From positions 62,001 through 126,000 of the forward strand of contig VXNZ01000023.1 of the NCBI GenBank assembly GCA_009840355.1: 64,000 bases of DNA. Direction: 5' to 3'. Positions 8,606 through 17,097 of the stretch are shown piece by piece. The notes beneath the pieces were generated by a model. It had not been told where the DNA came from and did no database searches. It saw only the letters and a program-made list of their open reading frames with translations. The position numbers were made by a program, and so were the translations under genes. The stretch comes from Chloroflexota bacterium (GTDB taxonomy: Bacteria; Chloroflexota; Dehalococcoidia; Lucifugimonadales; JADFKI01). Every line of letters begins with the position of its first letter. The stretch's first letter is position 1.

Positions 8606-8689
8606 GGCTGGGCACTCCAATACTTGCTTATTTTGCTGGTCTTGTAGGCTGTTACGACCATCACGGGGTACAGGTCAAATGCGAACATG
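8602..8689 (-). pseudogene. C-terminal remnant of a DUF4258 gene
   Basis: The last 28 codons of a DUF4258 gene survive (MVVTAYKTSKISKYWSAQP and a stop), matching IVTVYKTSKIGKYWSHSV of the copy at 2712-2975. Everything upstream is cut off where the uvrA stop codon begins at 8690. It overlaps the DUF2283 pseudogene exactly as the intact pair does, so the two are one decayed cassette. Confidence 0.75.
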
Positions 8690-11600
8690 TCAGTCCGCGG
8701 CGCTCACAGTCGCAGCTGCTTCCCGCGTTATGCCCAGCAATGGGGCTAGGTAGCGAGCGGTTTGGGAGTGGTCGAGTTGTGCTATGGTCTCGGGCGTGCC
8801 TTCGGCGATTAGCTCGCCACCTTTGTCGCCGGCGCCGGGTCCTAGGTCTATCAGCCAATCGGCGCTCTTTATCAGGTCTAGGTGGTGTTCTATCAGCACT
8901 ACGGTGTTGCCCGTGTCCACTAGGCGCTGCAAGACTCGCAGCAGGTGCGCGCAGTCTTCGAACGACAACCCGGTGGTCGGCTCATCCAGGATGTACAGCG
9001 TCTTGCCGGTGGCGCGCTTGGATAGCTCCTTCGCCAGTTTTACGCGCTGCGCCTCGCCGCCGCTGAGCTGCGTTGCGGGCTGACCGAGCCGTATGTAACC
9101 CAAGCCGACATCCTGCAATGTCTGCAAGCGCCGCCGCACGCGCGGGATGTTCTCGAACGCTTCGAGCGCCTCGGATACCGTCATCGCCAGCACATCGGCG
9201 ATATTCGCGTCCTTCCAGTAGATTTCCAGCGCCTCGCGGTTGTAGCGCTTGCCCTCGCAGACCTCGCACGGCACGGTAACATCGGGCAGGAACTGCATCT
9301 CGATGTTGATGTAGCCGTCGCCGGTGCACGCCTCGCAGCGGCCGCCCTTGACATTGAACGAAAATCTGCCGGGCTTGTATCCGCGCATACGCGCCTCCGG
9401 CACGGTGGCGAACAGCTCGCGGATGGGCGTGAAGGTGTCTGTGTATGTCGCCGGATTGCTGCGCGGCGTCCTGCCGATGGGCGACTGGTCGATGTCCACC
9501 ACCTTGTCGATGTGCTCCACGCCTTCTATGTCGCGCACCGCGCCTGCCCTGTCTCGCGCGCGGTAGAACTGCTGCGCCAGTTTCTTGTACAGGATTTCGT
9601 TGATGAGCGTGCTCTTGCCGCTACCGGACACGCCAGTTACGCAGACGAGCTTGCCGAGCGGGATTTCCACATCGATGTCTTTCAGGTTGTTCTGGCGCGC
9701 GCCGCGAATGACGAGTCGCTCGCCATTTCCCTCGCGCCGCCGTTCGGGCAGCGGAATCTGCCGCGTGCCGCCGAGATACTGCCCTGTCAGCGAGCGCGGC
9801 TCTGCGATTATGTCTTCAACGGGACCGGTCGCGACTATGTGTCCGCCGCGTTCGCCCGCGCCGGGTCCGAGGTCCACGATGTAGTCTGCGGCGCGCATTA
9901 TCGCCTCGTCGTGCTCCACGATTAGCACGGTGTTGCCCAGATCGCGCAGGCGCTTGAGCGTCTGTATCAGGCGGTAGTCGTCCGCCGGATGCAGACCGAT
10001 GGACGGCTCGTCGCACACATACAGAACACCCATCAGCCCGGAGCCTATCTGCGTGGCGAGCCGGATGCGCTGCGCTTCGCCGCCGCTGAGCGTGGACGCG
10101 GTGCGCGAGAGCGTGAGATAGTCCAGCCCAATGTTCAGCAGAAAGTTCAGCCGCGCCGAGATTTCTTTGAGTATCTGCTCGGCGATAGCCATCTCTCGGT
10201 CGGTCAGCGTCTGCGGATGCTCGATGTTCACACGCCCGTTGCTCTTCGATTTGCCGTTGCGCCCCGGCTTGCCTTCGCGCTTGGACTGCCCGTTGCGGCT
10301 TGCCTTTGCCGCCTTCGCCGCGGGCAGAACGTCCAGCCCATGCCCGTCCGAGCTATACCCGTCCGGGCTATGTCCGTTCTTCCCATTCTGTCCATTCGGC
10401 GCATACTGCCCGTTCTGCGCGCCGACGCCTGCCGCTTGCAGGTCGATGCTTGCCGAGTCGCCGCCTATCTGGGCAACCCACGCGCTCGCCTGCGCGATGG
10501 ACTTGTTCGTAACATCCATGATGTTAAGCCCGCAGACGGTGACGGCGCGCGCTTCGGGACGCAGCCGTTCACCTTTGCAGGCGTTGCACGGCCGCGACGA
10601 CATGTATCGCTCTATCTCGGCGCGCACATGGTCGGATTCGGTTTCTTTGTGTCGCCGCTCGAGATTGTTGATGACGCCCTCGAACGCGGAGCGCCAACGG
10701 TATGTCTTGCCGCGCTGCGTGTGGTGCTGCACGTTGATCGCCTTGCGCTTCGTGCCGTACAGCACGCGGTCGAGGTCGCGCTTTTTCATATCCTTGACCG
10801 GCACATCGAGCGAGAACTCGAATGCGCGCGCCAGCGATTCCAGTTGGCTGTAGTACCACGGGCTCATCGCGCCGGAACGCGCCCACGGTTGCACCGCGCC
10901 TTCCGCGATGGATAAGTTTTTGTTGGGCAACACGAGGTCGGGATCGATTTCCAGCTTGTAGCCCAAGCCGGTGCAGGTGGAGCACGCGCCGTGCGGATTG
11001 TTGAAGCTGAAGGTACGAGGTTCAAGTTCGCCCATGCTGATGTTGCAGTGAACGCACGCGAACTGCTCGGAGAACAGCAGCTCATCGCCGCCGACGACAT
11101 CGACAAGCACCGTCCCGCTCGCCATCTTCAGCGCCGTCTCCACCGAGTCCGCAACCCGCGTCTGCTCCGCGCTCGCCCCGATTACTAGCCTGTCCACAAC
11201 GACTTCGATGTCGTGCCACTTCTGCTTGTCCAAGTCGAACGACTCGGACAGGTCGTGTACCTCGCCGTTGACGCGCACGCGCACGAAACCGGATTTGCGA
11301 GCGTCCTCGAATATCTCCTTGTGTTCGCCCTTGCGCCGCCGCACGATGGGCGCCATTATCTGGATGCGGCTGTCTTCGGGCAACGACAGCACGGCATCGA
11401 CGATTTGCTGCACGGTCTGGCGCTCGACAGGTCTGCCGCACTTGTAGCAGTGCGGATGCCCGGCGCGCGCGAACAGCAGGCGCAGATAGTCGTAAATCTC
11501 GGTAACCGTGCCGACGGTGGAGCGCGGGTTGTGCGAGACGCCCTTTTGGTCGATAGAAATCGCAGGCGACAAGCCTTCGATGTAGTCCACTTCGGGCTTA

Positions 11601-11812
11601 TCCATGCGCCCCAGGAACTGCCGCGCGTAGGACGACAGCGATTCGACATAGCGGCGCTGCCCTTCCGCATAGATAGTATCGAACGCCAGAGAACTCTTGC
11701 CGGACCCGGAGACGCCGGTCATCACGACGAGTTTGTTGCGCGGAATCGTAACGCTGACATCCTTCAGATTATGCTCGCGCGCGCCCTGAACGACAATGTT
11801 GTCTAGCGGCAT
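8690..11812 (-). CDS. uvrA: Excinuclease ABC subunit A
   Basis: UvrA is the ATP-dependent damage-recognition subunit of nucleotide excision repair. It dimerises, loads UvrB and acts on DNA. The 1040-residue protein starts at 11812 behind AAAGGA. Walker A GVSGSGKS is near residues 33-40 and again at GVSGSGKST in the C-terminal half. Both ABC signatures (TLSGGEAQR near 575 and QLSGGEAQR later), three CxxC zinc pairs and the two DEP(S/T) Walker B motifs are present. Unusual is an insert of about 80 residues (about 452-534), rich in Asn, Gly, Ser and Lys with repeated NG dipeptides, before the [16 protein letters not shown] helix. Typical UvrA has only a short linker there. Confidence 0.98.
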   Translation of the reverse strand: MPLDNIVVQGAREHNLKDVSVTIPRNKLVVMTGVSGSGKSSLAFDTIYAEGQRRYVESLSSYARQFLGRMDKPEVDYIEGLSPAISIDQKGVSHNPRSTVGTVTEIYDYLRLLFARAGHPHCYKCGRPVERQTVQQIVDAVLSLPEDSRIQIMAPIVRRRKGEHKEIFEDARKSGFVRVRVNGEVHDLSESFDLDKQKWHDIEVVVDRLVIGASAEQTRVADSVETALKMASGTVLVDVVGGDELLFSEQFACVHCNISMGELEPRTFSFNNPHGACSTCTGLGYKLEIDPDLVLPNKNLSIAEGAVQPWARSGAMSPWYYSQLESLARAFEFSLDVPVKDMKKRDLDRVLYGTKRKAINVQHHTQRGKTYRWRSAFEGVINNLERRHKETESDHVRAEIERYMSSRPCNACKGERLRPEARAVTVCGLNIMDVTNKSIAQASAWVAQIGGDSASIDLQAAGVGAQNGQYAPNGQNGKNGHSPDGYSSDGHGLDVLPAAKAAKASRNGQSKREGKPGRNGKSKSNGRVNIEHPQTLTDREMAIAEQILKEISARLNFLLNIGLDYLTLSRTASTLSGGEAQRIRLATQIGSGLMGVLYVCDEPSIGLHPADDYRLIQTLKRLRDLGNTVLIVEHDEAIMRAADYIVDLGPGAGERGGHIVATGPVEDIIAEPRSLTGQYLGGTRQIPLPERRREGNGERLVIRGARQNNLKDIDVEIPLGKLVCVTGVSGSGKSTLINEILYKKLAQQFYRARDRAGAVRDIEGVEHIDKVVDIDQSPIGRTPRSNPATYTDTFTPIRELFATVPEARMRGYKPGRFSFNVKGGRCEACTGDGYINIEMQFLPDVTVPCEVCEGKRYNREALEIYWKDANIADVLAMTVSEALEAFENIPRVRRRLQTLQDVGLGYIRLGQPATQLSGGEAQRVKLAKELSKRATGKTLYILDEPTTGLSFEDCAHLLRVLQRLVDTGNTVVLIEHHLDLIKSADWLIDLGPGAGDKGGELIAEGTPETIAQLDHSQTARYLAPLLGITREAAATVSAAD

Positions 11813-12189
11813 GGGTTAGTCCTTTGTTGCAATGCGTATTTTCGATGGTTATGGACGGGACGAAGGCAGCAAGTCGGCGTAAGTGGCAAGATGCCGCAAC
11901 ACGCGGAACAGAGCCGCAAGCCGTCGCGCCCTGCGCATCATTTTAGCATTGAGCGGGGAATTGGGACAGGTGTTTTAGGCTGTTGTTGGGTTGGGGAGCA
12001 AGAAAATCCCCGTCCATAAAATCCCTTCCCCCATCTAAGGGAGAAAGCTAGGCTAGGGGTGAAGCCTGCATCAAAAGCAATGTCGAAAATGACACCGACA
12101 CCAATGAGCGATACCTAAATATGGGGAAAGCTCGATTCAAAAGCCGACTACGTTCATGTCGCCGGCGCTGTCAAGGACGCCCTCTGCCT
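11813..12189. other. Intergenic region without a supported gene
   Basis: This 377-bp spacer between uvrA and the nuclease gene contains a fragment of the CCTTCCCCC...GGGAGAA repeat family (about 12013-12055). I see no open frame with coding character, RNA gene or convincing terminator. Confidence 0.5.
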
Positions 12190-12690
12190 TCAGCCCGTTT
12201 CGCCGATGGCATCTCGGATGCGCTCAGGCAAACCTTCAATATCGACCATATCGCCAACTTTCTTAGTGAGCTTATACGTCACCGCCTGCCCTTCTGCCAT
12301 TCGTACCAACGCGCCCGCCTTATTCTCTGCCACATCACCTTTGCGCCACATATTGAAAACCAAACGGTCCGGGCAGATTCCCAAGCACAGCAGGTACGAA
12401 TAATTCCGATCTAATCGAACATGATTGAACTGAAATGTCCCGTTTGCGCCAAGCGACGCGGTTTTGACCTCAAATGGAACAGATTCGATACGTAAATCCG
12501 TTCGCGAGGTTCTACTCCCGCTGCTAGTCTTGATCCCATGTTGCTCAAGGTATCGGCGGATGAATTCCTCGCCGATCGCGCCACGATTTGTATTGCCGAG
12601 CAATCGATAGCCGATTAACGGCGAGTCTCGCCAAATATCTGTCGGCGTGTGCTCTTCGATAACTGCTAGTAGCAGTTCTACGGCGTTCAT
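12190..12690 (-). CDS. Probable restriction endonuclease, PD-(D/E)XK fold
   Basis: The 166-residue protein starts at the ATG at 12690, overlapping the methyltransferase stop as ATGA. After a helical N-terminus it shows GAIGEEF (Glu41), a basic SGSRTSRTDLRIES and then VPFEVKTAS. Asp65, Glu74 and Lys76 form a credible D...E-x-K active site of the PD-(D/E)XK nuclease superfamily. I do not recognise the specific restriction family, so the function is inferred from the motif and from translational coupling to a DNA methyltransferase. It would cut unmodified invading DNA. A Mrr-like or Holliday-junction-type nuclease is the alternative. Confidence 0.68.
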   Translation of the reverse strand: MNAVELLLAVIEEHTPTDIWRDSPLIGYRLLGNTNRGAIGEEFIRRYLEQHGIKTSSGSRTSRTDLRIESVPFEVKTASLGANGTFQFNHVRLDRNYSYLLCLGICPDRLVFNMWRKGDVAENKAGALVRMAEGQAVTYKLTKKVGDMVDIEGLPERIRDAIGETG

Positions 12691-13445
12691 TTCGACGGCG
12701 GTTCCCAGACCCTAGAGCCTTCTCTCTTCCAGAAGACTAGAAAATACGAATGATTCTTCCTGGCATGCACCTGCTTGATTACACGGCTAACTCCGGGGCG
12801 GTTCCGGCGCATCACTACGAACAAGTCCTCCGCAACGAAGCCGATTCGTTCATACGCCTGCATAATTTCGACGTGTGTGAATCTCTGGCGATTTGAACAC
12901 ACTTCATCTTGGCATTTCACGATCAAAACGCCCTTGTCTCGCAGAACCCTATGTGCCTCCGCGCCGGCGTCTTCGTACAGCGCCAGCACTGCCTCGTGAT
13001 ATTTCCTGATAGTTTTGTTTCCGGTTCCATTGTTCCTGTAGTGGCGTTCAAAGGCGCCATGAGCCGTGTGCGCTGTCCCTCCGGGAGAATGCATATACGG
13101 CGGATCCAATACAACGCAGTCTATCTCGCCATCTCCATACGGTAAATCGCGGCAGTCAACACCGTCCTGAATATCGCTCGCAAGCAACCTGTAAGCGTCT
13201 TCAGGGACATTTCGCCAAAAGACGCCTCTTCCATAAGTCACATCAGCAACCGTACTTTTAGGAGCGACGTACAGGCTCAGGATGCGAGGGAAAACATCCT
13301 CGTTGCCCGCCAGGTAAGCGCTGTGGACAAGATCATTTGTCGGCTTTCCGTTTCGGACGCGGCGACTGAGCATGGGTAATAACCTGTTGGGATGTCCGTT
13401 CAAACGACCACCGGATACGGTAAATTGAGCATACCTTATTGGCAA
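12687..13445 (-). CDS. DNA methyltransferase (N4-cytosine/N6-adenine type)
   Basis: The 252-residue S-adenosylmethionine-dependent methyltransferase has a motif I-like VADVTYGRGVFW (residues 66-77), then the catalytic DPPY at 114-117 and a later GVLIVKCQDE strand. The DPPY motif marks methylation of an exocyclic amino group. The order motif I then DPPY, without a large intervening recognition domain, suggests the short gamma-like layout. The listed start is a TTG at 13445, and a downstream ATG is possible. It overlaps the putative nuclease gene by 4 bp. With that gene it looks like a compact type II restriction-modification operon, with a macro-domain gene 58 bp upstream. Confidence 0.87.
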   Translation of the reverse strand: MPIRYAQFTVSGGRLNGHPNRLLPMLSRRVRNGKPTNDLVHSAYLAGNEDVFPRILSLYVAPKSTVADVTYGRGVFWRNVPEDAYRLLASDIQDGVDCRDLPYGDGEIDCVVLDPPYMHSPGGTAHTAHGAFERHYRNNGTGNKTIRKYHEAVLALYEDAGAEAHRVLRDKGVLIVKCQDEVCSNRQRFTHVEIMQAYERIGFVAEDLFVVMRRNRPGVSRVIKQVHARKNHSYFLVFWKREGSRVWEPPSK

Positions 13446-13503
13446 ATATGGGCATTGTCAATTCAAAGTAGCAGCCATCTTGCAATCTATATGAATGGCT
13501 TCA

Positions 13504-14019
13504 TTATGAATTCACAATCTGCTCCAGACTTAATTGTGTAGCCTTCGGAACTCTGTGCTCAGGCTTGAAGCCGGCGGAAGCGGAATATACATGCACGAAT
13601 ATCTCAATTGGAAGCCCCTTCAGGTACTTCTCCATCAGTGGCCTTGACTCAGTCTTCCAGTCCAGTTCGCCATTTCCGCAGCCGAGTTGCGGGAAAGAAA
13701 TAGATGTAATCCTAGCCTCTTGATATACTTGCGCGAACTTCTTCAGCCCTGCTTCCAGATACTCCGGTTTTGAGCGACTCCTCCAGTGCTTTTTCGTGGG
13801 GAAGTTTAGCACCCTTTTGTGAGGTGTCTTATAGACCCACAGGTCGCCTACATTGAGCATGCCCCTCTCGCACAACTGCTGGTACTCAGTGAACATCTCC
13901 GGGTAGATGCTCTTGAACTCTTTAGCGATGCCCTTCCCCATCACTCCGACGGTGTTGACCGTATTCACCAGCACCTTAGCGGGGCTGTCGAATAGGCTGA
14001 AATCGACATAGGTAATCAT
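13504..14019 (-). CDS. Macro-domain protein, DarG-like
   Basis: The ATG at 14019 follows GAGAGG. The 171-residue protein is essentially one macro domain. VNTVNTVGVMGKGIAKEFK (residues 18-36) forms the ADP-ribose-binding loop, FPTKKHWRSRS is the middle element, and ISFPQLGCGNGELDW is the second loop. This is closest in pattern to the N-terminal domain of DarG antitoxins, which strip ADP-ribose from DNA. The long C-terminal DarT-binding region of DarG is absent and no darT gene is nearby. It is co-directional with, and just upstream of, the methyltransferase/nuclease pair, so a role in the same defence cassette is plausible but inferred. Confidence 0.85.
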   Translation of the reverse strand: MITYVDFSLFDSPAKVLVNTVNTVGVMGKGIAKEFKSIYPEMFTEYQQLCERGMLNVGDLWVYKTPHKRVLNFPTKKHWRSRSKPEYLEAGLKKFAQVYQEARITSISFPQLGCGNGELDWKTESRPLMEKYLKGLPIEIFVHVYSASAGFKPEHRVPKATQLSLEQIVNS

Positions 14020-14203
14020 CGGTCAACCTCTCTTAAGCAGAACATGTGTATGCATGATAAAGCATTGCCCGAAAGCGTGCAAATGTTCTGCCAATCTTCA
14101 GCGGAAACAAACGGCGCCTTGGCTAACCACAAGCGAGTGTCAAGGTAACGAATACCCGATGAGTATTTCAAGGCTTGCGAAACCCCGTTTAACTCGCAGC
14201 GCC

Positions 14204-15067
14204 CTACGCCACCGGAATCCGCGTCCCCGCTGTTTTCATGCGCAGGCTGTACACGGATGAGTTGGATGTGAAGTACATGGTGCGGTTGTCTTCGCCGCCC
14301 CAGCCGCAGTTGGCAGGGTATTCCGGCAGCTCGATTATGCCGATTAGCGTGCCGTCCGGCTCGAAGACCCAGCAGCCGTTCGGTCCGGTGCAGTACACTC
14401 GCCCTTCGACATCGACTTTCATGCCGTCCGGGACGCCGTTGTTCGCGTGCTCGGAGGGCATGTCCGCGAAATGCCGCACGCCAACGACATCGCCGTCCGC
14501 GTTGAGGTCGTATGCCACGATGTATTGCCCGGGCCTTGTGTTCGCCACATACAGCACGCTTTCGTCCGGCGAGAATGCGATGCCGTTAGGGTATTCGAAC
14601 GGCGCGATGAGTTCGACTTCGCCGCTAGGTCGTATGCGATGCACGCTGTTGTACTGTAAGTCCACATCCGCCGGGTCTAGGCGGTCGCGTCCCGGGTTCG
14701 TGAAGTACAGACTGCCGTCCGACTTCAGCACGACATCGTTCGGACGGTTTATCCGCTTGCCCTCGGATGTTTCGGCTATCGGCGTGTACGAGCCGTCCGA
14801 CTCCATGCGCGTAACGCGGCGGTTGACCATCTCGCAGATGACAACTCGCCCTTGCGCGTCGAATGTCATGCCGTTGGACTCGCCGCTGTTCTCACGGATG
14901 ATTGTCGGCTCTTCGCCGGGCACTAATCGGAAAATCTGCGAGCGGCGAATGTCCACGAACAGCAGGTAACCGTCAGGATGCCAAAGCGGTCCTTCGGTGA
15001 AGACGAACCCTGTCGCAAGCCGCTCCGCTTCCCCGGATTCAACGATATTGGATAGTCCGTTTGCCAT
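14204..15067 (-). CDS. SMP-30/gluconolactonase/LRE family protein
   Basis: The 287-residue six-bladed propeller starts at 15067 after AAAGGA. Metal-site residues of the family are recognisable: Glu in FTEGPLWHPDG near the N-terminus, Asn in YPNGIAFSPDE near the middle, and Asp in VPDGMKVDVEGRVY near residue 215. Members hydrolyse sugar lactones or related esters with a divalent cation. No signal peptide is visible, so it is probably cytosolic. The neighbouring gene upstream (15338-16249) is also a propeller, but the folds differ and a repeat-filled spacer separates them. The lactone substrate cannot be assigned. Confidence 0.9.
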   Translation of the reverse strand: MANGLSNIVESGEAERLATGFVFTEGPLWHPDGYLLFVDIRRSQIFRLVPGEEPTIIRENSGESNGMTFDAQGRVVICEMVNRRVTRMESDGSYTPIAETSEGKRINRPNDVVLKSDGSLYFTNPGRDRLDPADVDLQYNSVHRIRPSGEVELIAPFEYPNGIAFSPDESVLYVANTRPGQYIVAYDLNADGDVVGVRHFADMPSEHANNGVPDGMKVDVEGRVYCTGPNGCWVFEPDGTLIGIIELPEYPANCGWGGEDNRTMYFTSNSSVYSLRMKTAGTRIPVA

Positions 15068-15097
15068 AGTTTGCGTCCTTTCAAGTTCCTTTCCCTG

Positions 15098-15165
15098 AGG
15101 GGCTGACAGGGGTATGTAAAGTTCCTTTTCCCTGAGGGGGAAGGTTAGGATGCGGGTGAAATTCT
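15098..15165. repeat. Dispersed palindromic repeat, GGGGAAGGTTAGGATG family
   Basis: The segment reads GGGGCTGACAGGGGTATG, then TTCC and GAGGGGGAAGGTTAGGATG. Nearly the same block is at 38802-38861, and shorter or inverted members lie near 12013, 18848, 23708, 31566, 44090, 46832, 48422 and 61912. Arms of C-runs and G-runs can pair. No coding potential. Confidence 0.65.
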
Positions 15166-15212
15166 CCCCATCTTGTCCATCCTGTTAAGTTAAACGCCAG
15201 GGTCTTTCGGTT

Positions 15213-15338
15213 GTCACCCCGAACGAAGTGCAGGGTCTAAAATCGCTGTGTAGAAACAAGCCTGTCCGTAGTCAACGCGTTTAGATTTCTCGCTTCGCTC
15301 GAAATGACAGGAATAAATTGCATTTGTGAAATCGTCTC
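15213..15338. mobile_element. Modular palindromic element, copy A
   Basis: This copy carries the core TTCTCGCTTCGCTCGAAATG and the right terminus ATTTGTGAAATCGTCTC (ending 15338). The left part is GTCACCCCGAACGAAGTG. The outer base of the terminus is the last base of the stop codon of the propeller gene at 15338-16249, so the element abuts or supplies that 3' end. Confidence 0.75.
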
Positions 15339-16249
15339 TAAACCCGCGTGTACTTGACGATGCGCCGTCCCGTGCTGCCTTCGCCCGATGTGGGCTGTAT
15401 GAAGTAGATGCCGCCGTTGGAGTCGCCCGCCGCGCCGTGGCAGCTGCGATACGGCTCGCCGCCCCAGCGTGCCAGCAGCTCGCCGGCGGCGTTGACCACG
15501 CTGAAATGCCCGCTGTTGTGCTCGGCGATGTAGCAGTCGCCGGCGGTGTCTTCCCAGACCACGGCAGGCCCGATGAACTTCGTCTGCCACTGCGAGACAA
15601 ACTCGCCGTCCTGCGTGAAGACTTGCACGCGGTCGTTCTCCCTGTCCGCGATGAGCAGTCGCCCGTCCGCCGTAACGCAAGCGCCGTGCGGCAGCATGAA
15701 CTCGCCCGGTCCGTCGCCCGGTTCGCCCCAAGACTGCTTGAGCGCGCCGTCTGCGGAGAATCGATGCACGCGCGCGTTGGCGTATCCGTCGGCGATGAAT
15801 ATGTCGCCGGATGGCGCGACCGCAATGCCGGCGGGCATGTTGAACGGCTCGCCGCCATGCGTAACCTGCGTGTAGCCGTTCGAGCCGAAGTCGGTCGGGG
15901 CTGCCCCGGTGTCGGAGCGGAAGCCCTTCTCGCCGATGGTCATCAGCAGTTCGCCCTGCGGCGTGTACTTCAGGACTTGCTGGTCGTTGCGATCTACAAT
16001 CCAGATGTTGTCGTGGGCGTCCGCGTAAATCGCGTGCGGGAACGAAAAAGTCGTCTCGCCCCAGTCATACAGGTAGTTGCCCTCCGTGTCGAACACGATG
16101 ACGCCGTGCGCGCCGCGATTGAATCCGTACACGCGGTCATGAGAATCGACCGTAACCGCCGCCATAGGCGCATCCCAGCCGTCGGGCACCTGCGCCCAGC
16201 TCTCGTTGACTTCGTAAGTGTGCCTGCTGCTGCCGACTGTGGATGTCAT
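15338..16249 (-). CDS. NHL-repeat six-bladed beta-propeller protein
   Basis: The ATG at 16249 lies behind AAAGGAG. The 303-residue protein is built of NHL-type repeats, each with a D-x-x-G-N/R turn followed by hydrophobic strands: VTVDSHDRVYGFNRG, IYADAHDNIWIVDR, IAVAPSGDIFIADGYANARV, ACVTADGRLLIADRENDRV and so on. Such proteins resemble peptidyl-alpha-hydroxyglycine lyase and other NHL propellers, but I see no catalytic residues to justify an enzyme name. No signal peptide is evident. The stop codon lies at the edge of repeat copy A, so the native 3' end may have been altered. Function unknown. Confidence 0.82.
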   Translation of the reverse strand: MTSTVGSSRHTYEVNESWAQVPDGWDAPMAAVTVDSHDRVYGFNRGAHGVIVFDTEGNYLYDWGETTFSFPHAIYADAHDNIWIVDRNDQQVLKYTPQGELLMTIGEKGFRSDTGAAPTDFGSNGYTQVTHGGEPFNMPAGIAVAPSGDIFIADGYANARVHRFSADGALKQSWGEPGDGPGEFMLPHGACVTADGRLLIADRENDRVQVFTQDGEFVSQWQTKFIGPAVVWEDTAGDCYIAEHNSGHFSVVNAAGELLARWGGEPYRSCHGAAGDSNGGIYFIQPTSGEGSTGRRIVKYTRV

Positions 16250-16434
16250 TGTGGTTCTCCTTTATTCCTTGCCCGCCGCGACAACTTCGCTCACAGGTCG
16301 TTGCTGCCCAGAATCTTGGCTATGATAAGAATGTCGCAGCCTGGCGCCCGCCTCACTGAAGAAAGGCTGTTGCTCGTTCTTGTGATATTTGAGAAACGGG
16401 GCGGAAACCAAACGCCATAAGTAATGACATAAGC

Positions 16435-17049
16435 TCATGAAGTAATAGATATAGCCTGTTCCCGGTAGGCAGAGTCGTTAACTTGTTTTACCAGAAAATC
16501 TGCGAGGTCTGCGCGACTGATGTTTTTCACTTTACCAGTGTTGCTGGCAGTATAGTTCCCTGATTCAGGGTCATCTTTGAGAATAGCGGCTCGGACTATC
16601 GTCCAGTCCAGCGAACTCTGCTCGACCAGCGCCTCTTGCGCTTGGTGGTCCGAGTATATGTTACGCAGCATTGTCTTGAACATTATCCGAGCCAACAATG
16701 GAGTTTGCCGCCAGCTTTCTCCCACTCCGGCGGCGGACAATACTACGATGCGTCGCACATTGTGCCTCGTCATGCCTTCAACCACATTTCTTGTGCCGGC
16801 AGTGAGCGTAGTCTTGTCGCCCAGCCCATTGCTGCCCAGAGCTACTATTGCCGCGTCCTGATTGGCGATGGCAGCAGCCACCGCCTCCGGGTCGTTGACA
16901 TCGCCTTGGGCGGCGCGTAGATTTGGGCTGCCGCCATCAATTTTACTGGCTGATCGAGTAAATGCCGTGACACTGTGTCCCTCTGCCAGCGCTTTTTGGC
17001 ACACATGCTGTCCCGTTTTTCCTGTTGCGCCGAAGACGACAACTTTCAT
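16435..17049 (-). CDS. NAD(P)-binding NmrA/SDR-type protein
   Basis: I start at the ATG at 17049 (MKVVVFGATGKTGQHV), which follows AAAGGA at good spacing. A TTG at 17070 would add seven residues. The 204-residue protein has the atypical-SDR glycine motif GATGKTG and a following R-containing loop (AFTRSAS) that favours NADPH. It also has GDVNDPEAV and a C-terminal half of only modest length. It belongs to the NmrA/BVR-B-like NAD(P)H-binding group of redox-sensing or small reductase proteins. It is close to the LLM oxidoreductase gene but separately spaced by 48 bp on the same strand, so co-transcription is possible. Confidence 0.85.
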   Translation of the reverse strand: MKVVVFGATGKTGQHVCQKALAEGHSVTAFTRSASKIDGGSPNLRAAQGDVNDPEAVAAAIANQDAAIVALGSNGLGDKTTLTAGTRNVVEGMTRHNVRRIVVLSAAGVGESWRQTPLLARIMFKTMLRNIYSDHQAQEALVEQSSLDWTIVRAAILKDDPESGNYTASNTGKVKNISRADLADFLVKQVNDSAYREQAISITS

Positions 17050-17097
17050 TAGAGGTATATCCTTTTCCAACTGCGATACTCTGTTGTTTAGTGACGC

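Noticed and set aside
9989-10915. 308-codon plus-strand frame opposite uvrA
   Set aside because: It is Arg/Ala/Leu-rich, antisense to an unambiguous uvrA and has no family motif. It is a by-product of GC-rich codon use.
15326-16420. 364-codon plus-strand frame opposite the NHL-repeat gene
   Set aside because: Antisense shadow with low-complexity Arg/Val/Ala composition. The minus-strand propeller repeats are clear.
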